Shown here one piece after another: positions 29,287 to 33,789 of a stretch of DNA of 33,789 bases. The notes under the pieces were generated by a model. It ran no database searches and was not told where the DNA came from. It was given only the letters and a program-made list of their open reading frames with translations. The position numbers were made by a program, and so were the translations under genes. The stretch's first letter is position 1. Each line of letters begins with the position of its first letter. Source of the DNA: Alphaproteobacteria bacterium 65-37 (lineage in GTDB: Bacteria > Pseudomonadota > Alphaproteobacteria > Reyranellales > Reyranellaceae); the NCBI GenBank assembly GCA_001897995.1, contig MKRV01000316.1, forward strand, positions 1 through 33,789, written 5' to 3'.

Positions 29287-29330
29287 AGATGCAATTGCAT
29301 CTATCTGGGAGCCCGCCGGCCGCCTGTCAA
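29287..29330 (-). promoter_or_regulatory. GST promoter with perfect MarR-type operator
   Basis: On the minus strand a consensus -35 TTGACA (29325-29330) lies 17 bp before CAGATA (29302-29307). A perfect 16-bp palindrome, AGATGCAATTGCATCT (29287-29302), covers the expected start of transcription. The -35 overlaps that of the marR promoter on the other strand. Confidence 0.7.
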
Positions 29331-29352
29331 TGTTGATGCAGGTGCATATATC
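29324..29352 (+). promoter_or_regulatory. marR promoter with second operator
   Basis: CTGTCA (29324-29329), 17 bp, TATATC (29347-29352). A second operator, ATGCA-GG-TGCAT (29336-29347), lies between -35 and -10 and shares the ATGCA half-sites of the palindrome at 29287. One regulator could shut both divergent promoters. Confidence 0.65.
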
Positions 29353-29366
29353 GTTACTCTGTCGCC

Positions 29367-29552
29367 ATGCCCGCTCCGGCCACTTCCCCATCGAGGGGAT
29401 CCACAGATCATTCCCGCCTCCCCATTCAAATGAGGAGGTGTCGTCGTCTTACGACGACGGAGGGGTCATACGCGGCGGATGCTTCGCGGCGGATGACCCC
29501 TCCGCCCGCGAAGACGCGGGCCCCTCCCCATCTGAATGGGGAGGACGGATGA
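29367..29552 (+). other. Upstream reading frame, probable relic of the original marR start
   Basis: A 61-codon frame starts 14 nt after the -10 box, runs through the inserted element and ends in TGA that overlaps the present marR ATG (ATGA). Leaving out the 128-bp element joins its first 16 codons in frame to marR with no stop. It may now act only as a coupled leader frame. Confidence 0.4.
29417..29544. mobile_element. 128-bp MITE-like element with 15-bp terminal inverted repeats
   Basis: The left end CCTCCCCATTCAAAT (29417-29431) and right end ATCTGAATGGGGAGG (29530-29544) are inverted copies with one mismatch. Inside are GTCGTCGT/ACGACGAC (29440-29458), an 11-bp pair GGAGGGGTCAT/ATGACCCCTCC (29459-29503) and CCCGCG/CGCGGG (29505-29520). 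No target duplication is seen. The right end supplies the marR ribosome binding site. A related end is at 81-95. Confidence 0.7.
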
Positions 29553-30001
29553 TGGCTTCTTCGCCGTCCGAGCCGGTCGTACGCGCCTGGGCCCGCCTCG
29601 AACGTGCCCATCGCGCCGCCCAGACGGCCGTCGAAGCCCGCCTCAAGGAGGCCGGCCTGCCGCCGCTTGCCTGGTACGACGCGCTGCTCGAGCTGGAGCG
29701 CGCCGGCGCCGACGGCCTGCGGCCGTTCGAGCTGCAGCGCGAGATGCTGTTCGCCCAGTACAATCTTTCGCGCCTGATCGATCGGCTGGTGGCGGCAGGC
29801 TATGTGGTGCGCAGTGCAAGTGCGGAGGACGGGCGCGGCCAGGTGCTCGGCCTGACGCGGGAAGGCCGGGCCATGCGCAAGCGCATGTGGCCGGTCTATG
29901 CTGCCGCCATCGAGGACGCCGTGGGCCGGCATCTCTCCCTGGCGGAAGCCACGACACTGGCCGATCTGCTGGGCCGGCTCTACAGTCGCCCGACAAAGTG
30001 A
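29549..30001 (+). CDS. MarR family transcriptional regulator
   Basis: 150 residues with a winged helix: RPFELQREMLFAQYNLSRLI (helix-turn-helix, about 56-75), DRLVAAGYVVRSASAEDGRG (wing), VLGLTREGRAM. The dimer helices are at both ends. The start is ATGATG at 29549 or 29552; its ribosome binding site GGGGAGGA (29538-29545) belongs to the inserted element, which may have separated the gene from its first 18 codons. It probably represses itself and the divergent GST gene through the two ATGCA operators, with an electrophile or aromatic as inducer (inference). Confidence 0.88.
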   Translation: MMASSPSEPVVRAWARLERAHRAAQTAVEARLKEAGLPPLAWYDALLELERAGADGLRPFELQREMLFAQYNLSRLIDRLVAAGYVVRSASAEDGRGQVLGLTREGRAMRKRMWPVYAAAIEDAVGRHLSLAEATTLADLLGRLYSRPTK

Positions 30002-30040
30002 TCGAGCAGGATCGGTGTGATCGAACAGGGTATCGAACGG
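29999..30040 (+). repeat. Imperfect tandem repeat beginning at the marR stop
   Basis: TGATCGAGCAGG (29999-30010, starting with the stop), TGATCGAACAGG (30018-30029) and TATCGAACGG (30031-30040) are near-copies placed between marR and the next gene. Confidence 0.6.
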
Positions 30041-30042
30041 CA

Positions 30043-30411
30043 ATGAAGGATATCGTCGAAGCCTTGCGGGCCGAATGCAACGGCCACGAAGGCGACCTGC
30101 GATGGCAGGCCGCCGACGAAATCGAGCGGCTGCGGCAGGCCGCGGCGGCGGTCTGGGAACTCATGGCCAGCGCCCCGAAGGACGAAGGCCCCCTGCTGCT
30201 GTTCTGTCCCGGCCTCGCCGGCAACGTCGCCGACGAGATCGTGGTCGGCACCTGGCGCTTCGATGCCAACCGGCGGTCGCTCGGCTATTGGGTGAGCGAC
30301 GTCGGTCAGCTCGATCCGGGTTTCGCCGACACCGGCCCGTGGATCGAGTACCGCGAGCTGCAGCCGCAGCGCTGGGCGCGGCTGCCGGAACGGCCGGCGA
30401 AGACGAAGTAG
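30043..30411 (+). CDS. Small protein of unknown function
   Basis: 122 residues, family not recognised. The N-terminal half is helical (MKDIVEALRAECNGHEGDLR, then EIERLRQAAAAVWELM), and the second half looks like beta strands with aromatic residues: LLLFCPGL, EIVVGTWRFD, LGYWVSDVGQL, WIEYREL and RWARLPE. The second half resembles small proteins found in phage-like or plasmid-like contexts in which a field of text-like strands ends in PTHWMPLP, but I cannot assign it. It lies 41 bp after marR and is followed by a strong terminator. Confidence 0.6.
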   Translation: MKDIVEALRAECNGHEGDLRWQAADEIERLRQAAAAVWELMASAPKDEGPLLLFCPGLAGNVADEIVVGTWRFDANRRSLGYWVSDVGQLDPGFADTGPWIEYRELQPQRWARLPERPAKTK

Positions 30412-30435
30412 GCTGAGGCCCGCGGTCCAAAAAAG

Positions 30436-30460
30436 AAAGGCGGCCGCGAGGGCCGCCTTT
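30436..30460. terminator. Bidirectional rho-independent terminator
   Basis: AAAGGCGGCC pairs perfectly with GGCCGCCTTT around a 5-nt loop. On the minus strand it is followed by TTTCTTTTTT (30429-30438, partly in the stem), so it ends the OmpA-like gene; on the plus strand the stem itself ends in TTT and closes the gene at 30043. Confidence 0.85.
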
Positions 30461-30480
30461 CGCTCGAAAAGAAGGTCGGA

Positions 30481-31116
30481 TCAGGTGCGCGGCGGCAACG
30501 GCAGCTTGGCGTCGGTCAGGAGCTTGACCAGCGTCGGAATGCCGGCGGCGTAATCGCCGGCGTCGCACTTGGCGATCGCCTGCGGGCCCGGGCCCGAAGC
30601 GTCGGTGCGATCATAGTCGCGCCACTTGGCTGCCAGGGCGCGGCAGTAGGCGGCGTCGTCCATCGGCGTGGCCGCCGCCATCGGTGCACCGACGATGACG
30701 ATCTCGACGCGGCGGTTCTGCGGCTCGCGAACATTGTCGCCGGTCTGCACCAGCAGGCCCTGTTCGCCGCGGCCGACCACGCTGATCGCGCCGTCAGGCA
30801 CGCCTTCCTTCACCAGCGCGGCCTTCACCGCGTTGGCGCGACGCAGCGAGAGCGCCATGTTGTACTGCTCGGAACCCGACGTATCGGTGTGGCCGGTCGC
30901 GGTGATCCGGGCGCTCGACCTCGTCTTGAAGGTGGTCGCTGCCTGCTGAACCGTGTTCAGCGCCTGCGCCGACAGGTTCGAGCGATCCCAGTCGAAGAAC
31001 ACCAGGAACGACGGCGGTGCGACAGCCGCCGGAGGTGCCGTCGTGGCAGGCTGGGGGTCGTCGCAGGCACTCAACAGCAGGGCGGCCGTAGCGGCCACCA
31101 CGAGTTTTCTGAGCAT
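30481..31116 (-). CDS. OmpA-like lipoprotein
   Basis: 211 residues. A lipoprotein signal with lipobox LLSAC (Cys18) and Asp at +2 and +3 follows the start; DD after Cys can favour the inner membrane in enterobacteria, but the rule is uncertain here. The OmpA C-terminal peptidoglycan-binding domain spans about 40-140: FLVFFDWDRSNLSAQA, then GHTDTSGSEQYNMALSLRRA and NRRVEIVIVG, whose Asp and Arg bind diaminopimelate. A C-terminal extension of about 60 residues with two Cys is unassigned. The start follows GGGGAGAAGGATC. Likely ties the membrane to the cell wall. Confidence 0.9.
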   Translation of the reverse strand: MLRKLVVAATAALLLSACDDPQPATTAPPAAVAPPSFLVFFDWDRSNLSAQALNTVQQAATTFKTRSSARITATGHTDTSGSEQYNMALSLRRANAVKAALVKEGVPDGAISVVGRGEQGLLVQTGDNVREPQNRRVEIVIVGAPMAAATPMDDAAYCRALAAKWRDYDRTDASGPGPQAIAKCDAGDYAAGIPTLVKLLTDAKLPLPPRT

Positions 31117-31204
31117 GATCCTTCTCCCCTTGGCTACGATAGCCAAAGGGATCATGGGCGTCGCGCAGGATACCTGCAACTATCGGGCGTATATCGCACA
31201 ATTA

Positions 31205-31238
31205 GTTCGCAGCGAGTGAAATTTCACTCGCTGCGAAC
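31205..31238. other. Perfect 34-bp palindrome
   Basis: GTTCGCAGCGAGTGAAA is followed directly by its exact reverse complement. It lies 30 bp past the stop of the amidohydrolase gene and 88 bp upstream of the OmpA-like start on the same strand. No T-tract follows. It could be a terminator-like 3' end or a protein-binding site. Confidence 0.85.
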
Positions 31239-31268
31239 GCAGCCGGGCTCGCGGGCCGACGGCCTGCC

Positions 31269-32372
31269 TCAGGCGGCGATCTTGTAGAGCTCGGCGACGT
31301 TGTCCCGCAGGATGCGCTTCTTCAGCTCCGGCGAGAGATGGGCGGTCTGCTCGGCGATGACGTCCTGGCTCCACGGCCATGTCGAGTCGCTGTGGGGGAA
31401 GTCGTTGGCCCACATCAGCTGGTTCGGCGCCATGTGCTCGGCGAACTGAAAGGCCGTCCAGTCGTCCTGGAAGGTGAGCGCGATGTGCTCGCGGAAATAT
31501 TCCGACGGCAGGCGCTGCAGCTCCTTGCCCTTCATCCAGAAGCGATGCCGCTTGTAGGCGTGGTCCATGCGATACATGAAATGCGGCGCCCAGCCGGCAT
31601 CGGCTTCGACGCAAACCACGCGCAGCTTGGGATGGCGCTCGAACACGCCGCTGAACACCAGCATGCCCATGATGTCCTGGCAGCCGCGGATGATCGAAAG
31701 GAAGCCGTTGGTCTTGGGACCGCGCGGCTTGGCCAGCGAGTTGTCACCGCTCGACGTCAGGATGTGGAACGACAGCGGCATCTCCAGTGCGACGGCCGCT
31801 TCCCAGAACGGGTCGTAGGCTTCGTGGTCGTAGTCGAGCTCGCCGGGATTGCCGGGCATCATCACGCCGCGAAAGCCCATCGCCTTGATGGTCTCCAGAT
31901 CGGCGATGCCCTCCTTCACCGACCGCATCGCCGTCTGGCCAAGACCGATCAGGCGATCGGGGGCGTGCGAGACGTAGGTCTGGAGCCAGCGATTGTAGGC
32001 GTCGAAGCAGGCCTTCTTGTAGTCGAAGTCCTTGTGATTGCAGATCAGCATGCCGACGGTGGGATAGATGATCTCGGCGCCCACGCCGTCACGGTCCTGA
32101 TCGGCGATGCGCAGGCTGGGATCCCAGCCGCTGCGATGCAGGTCGCCGAACTTGGCGCCGCCCAGCCGGATGTCCTGCGGCGCCAGGCCGGCAGCGGCCA
32201 CCAGGCCCATCGGCACCGGCGTCTGCATGCCGTCGACCAGGTAGATGTCGCCCATGCCGTCCTTGTGGACGATGCGCGGTGCCTTCTCGCGCCACGCCGG
32301 ATCGATGTGGTCGATGTAGCAATTGGGCGGTTCCGTGATGTGCGAATCAGCGGAAATCGGGCGCCATTCCAT
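31269..32372 (-). CDS. Amidohydrolase family protein (amidohydrolase 2 type)
   Basis: 367 residues of the metal-dependent TIM-barrel hydrolase/decarboxylase family. SADSHITEPP at the start carries a metal-ligand His (H11), MPLSFHILTSS a second, and WANDFPHSDSTWP near 312-324 the conserved Asp; other family features are FRGVMMPGN and FERHPKLRVVCVEADAGW. Members include decarboxylases such as ACMSD and many uncharacterised actinobacterial and alphaproteobacterial proteins; the substrate cannot be given. The start follows AGGAGGAAA. A stand-alone gene with a perfect palindrome behind it. Confidence 0.9.
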   Translation of the reverse strand: MEWRPISADSHITEPPNCYIDHIDPAWREKAPRIVHKDGMGDIYLVDGMQTPVPMGLVAAAGLAPQDIRLGGAKFGDLHRSGWDPSLRIADQDRDGVGAEIIYPTVGMLICNHKDFDYKKACFDAYNRWLQTYVSHAPDRLIGLGQTAMRSVKEGIADLETIKAMGFRGVMMPGNPGELDYDHEAYDPFWEAAVALEMPLSFHILTSSGDNSLAKPRGPKTNGFLSIIRGCQDIMGMLVFSGVFERHPKLRVVCVEADAGWAPHFMYRMDHAYKRHRFWMKGKELQRLPSEYFREHIALTFQDDWTAFQFAEHMAPNQLMWANDFPHSDSTWPWSQDVIAEQTAHLSPELKKRILRDNVAELYKIAA

Positions 32373-32508
32373 GGGTTTCCTCCTGTGTTCGTTGGGAAAA
32401 TGGTAGGCAGAGGCGGCATGGCGCGGCAAGCCGCCGCGTGGCCCCCGTTTCGGCGAGCGGCAGCCCGGTTGAACGGCCGGAAGCGCTGTGGCATACCCCC
32501 GGCCGCAC

Positions 32509-32583
<75 letters not shown>

Positions 32584-32700
32584 TCTCTCACAGCGACATT
32601 GCGAAAACGGGCCGTGTTTCGGCGTTGCCGCCTACACCGTGCACGCGGTGGGTTGCTCGCGAGGATAGCGGGCACGGCGACGGCCGGGAGACGCCGGCGG

Positions 32701-33255
32701 TCAGCCCGTCGACGCCCCACGCGCGTTCGGTCGGTCGATCATCTCGAGGATGGTATCGGCGGCTTCGGCTGGCGTGGTCGCTCCGGTGTCGATACGAATC
32801 GCCGGCGAAGGCATGGCCTGCATGCTGGCGTCCATGGACGCTCGAAGGTTGCGGAGAATTTCCGGGGATCGAAGCTTGCCGAATGCCGCACGGGTTGGAT
32901 CGACGAGCCGACGCTCCTGCTCGTCCGCGCCCACACCCAACGCCACATAGAGCACTTCACCGCCGGCCGCTTCGACCAAGCGAGACACCCGGCCTGGAAA
33001 GTCGAAAGCGACGGTAGGCTCGGGGGCAAAGGTGAAGATCAGCGATTGCCCCGCTTCAGCGGCTGTCGAAATCGTCTCCAACCAAAAACGTTCGCGCAGC
33101 ATGACAAACGCCTTCGATCCGAAGGGGAACACGGCCGCAACGGCGTCGACGATCAGATGGTTGTGGAACAGCGGCAAGCCGGTCCGCTCGGCAACCAGGC
33201 GAGCGATGGTCAGCTTCCCAGAAGCCACCGGCCCATAGAGGAATATCAGCTTCAT
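32701..33255 (-). CDS. P-loop ATPase/kinase-like protein
   Basis: 184 residues beginning almost directly with the Walker A motif GPVASGKLT (8-16). Further down are HNHLIVDAVAAVFPFGSKAF and VLYVALGVGADEQERRLVDP, the latter with the Arg pair typical of small nucleotide kinases. The layout resembles the AAA_33/shikimate-kinase-like group that phosphorylates small molecules; the substrate is unknown. The ATG at 33255 was chosen over 33282 because the fold begins there. It converges on the tRNA gene with a 117-bp gap. Confidence 0.75.
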   Translation of the reverse strand: MKLIFLYGPVASGKLTIARLVAERTGLPLFHNHLIVDAVAAVFPFGSKAFVMLRERFWLETISTAAEAGQSLIFTFAPEPTVAFDFPGRVSRLVEAAGGEVLYVALGVGADEQERRLVDPTRAAFGKLRSPEILRNLRASMDASMQAMPSPAIRIDTGATTPAEAADTILEMIDRPNARGASTG

Positions 33256-33600
33256 GATGCGGCAGCCTATGCCTTGCGCCACCAGCTTTCCAACGATCCC
33301 AGGCCAACGATCCCAGGTCGTCGTCGATCGATGAATTCATGACTCGGTCATGAAACAGCTTCGGCCTTCCGCCGAGCATTCGATGTCGGCGATCCGCCGA
33401 CATCCTCGACTTTCATTGGGGAAACGTGGCGAGAAATTTCCGTTCGGGGTCCCGACGTGCTTCACGAGCGCACCACGCCTGCTCTATGTTTGGATGGCCG
33501 GCGGGAATCGGAACACGGAAGGGACCGACCACCGCCCCTGCTGACGGCAGAGTGCGCGGCGAAGAGCTGCAGCACTCATCTCCTTCGGAGGAGACACACA
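33256..33600. other. Intergenic region with one hairpin
   Basis: No gene is seen. GATGTCGGC/GCCGACATC forms a perfect 9-bp hairpin at 33382-33404 with a 5-nt loop. The divergent promoters of the two flanking genes should lie here, but I could not identify clear -35 and -10 boxes. Confidence 0.5.
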
Positions 33601-33789
33601 TGACTGGAATCACGGGCATCGACCACGTCGCCATCACTGTCGCCGACCTGGACGCGTCCTGCGCCTTCTACGATCGGCTGTTCGGAGCACGAGTCGCTGC
33701 CGAATACTCTTCGGGCGCGACCGTCCTGGTGCGGCAGATCACGGTTGGCGCGGCCCTGCTGAGCATCCACCAGCAGGGCAACGGGGTCT
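33601..33789 (+). CDS. VOC family (glyoxalase-like) protein, 5' part
   Basis: The first 63 codons are inside the window; the rest lies beyond it. ITGIDHVAITVADLDASCAF and YDRLFGARV are the first beta-alpha-beta unit of the vicinal oxygen chelate fold, with His8 of DHVAITV as the expected metal ligand. Members include glyoxalase I, dioxygenases and resistance proteins, so no reaction can be given. TTCGGAGGAGA lies 7 nt before the ATG. Confidence 0.85.

Overview
The window is a GC-rich, gene-dense stretch of a bacterial chromosome, most likely from an alphaproteobacterium of the Rhodospirillales/Hyphomicrobiales type (Reyranella-like). This rests on gene order and families, not on a search: a carA-carB-greA block, a yqeY/dnaG/rpoD block, an lrp | trxB-lsrB block, a Bug-type solute-binding protein beside acyl-CoA genes, and short palindromic repeats of the CCTCTCCCCC type between genes. 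No phage, plasmid, IS transposase or CRISPR array is seen.

Layout. 1-1646: a membrane fatty acid desaturase with a TetR regulator converging on it; their 3' ends overlap. 2146-4221: a divergent EF-G-like GTPase. 4488-7021: a redox group, consisting of a thioredoxin-like gene interrupted by an in-frame TGA in a UxxC context (candidate selenoprotein), its SxxC paralogue, a DUF962/Mpo1-like membrane protein and MsrP. 7130-11705: a catabolic group (Bug solute-binding protein, crotonase, small unknown protein, acyl-CoA dehydrogenase, class III CoA transferase). 11838-12716: a DUF6492 glycosyltransferase-like protein. 12876-13000: a strongly folded minus-strand RNA candidate with a rho-independent terminator, beside lsrB. 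13124-15667: lsrB and trxB, divergent from an Lrp/AsnC gene. 15689-16413: a VapBC-type toxin-antitoxin pair. 16558-22164: yciB, greA, carB and carA. 22369-28186: yqeY, a TfoX-N protein, dnaG, rpoD and a hemolysin III family protein. 28219-30411: a small helical protein, a GST and a divergent MarR gene with overlapping promoters, and a small unknown protein. 30481-33789: an OmpA-like lipoprotein, an amidohydrolase, tRNA-Thr(GGU), a P-loop ATPase and the start of a VOC protein.

The most interesting items are: (1) the candidate selenoprotein at 4488-4922, with a possible bacterial SECIS hairpin at the expected distance from the UGA; (2) the structured RNA at 12876-13000, whose CUCCCA hairpin loop and position beside lsrB recall the AbcR sRNA family; (3) a 128-bp element with terminal inverted repeats that appears to have inserted into the 5' end of a marR gene, supplying a new ribosome binding site and leaving an upstream reading frame coupled to marR; (4) a repeated habit of stop codons lying inside short tandem repeats.

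All functional calls come from reading translated sequences and motifs by eye. Nothing was aligned or searched.
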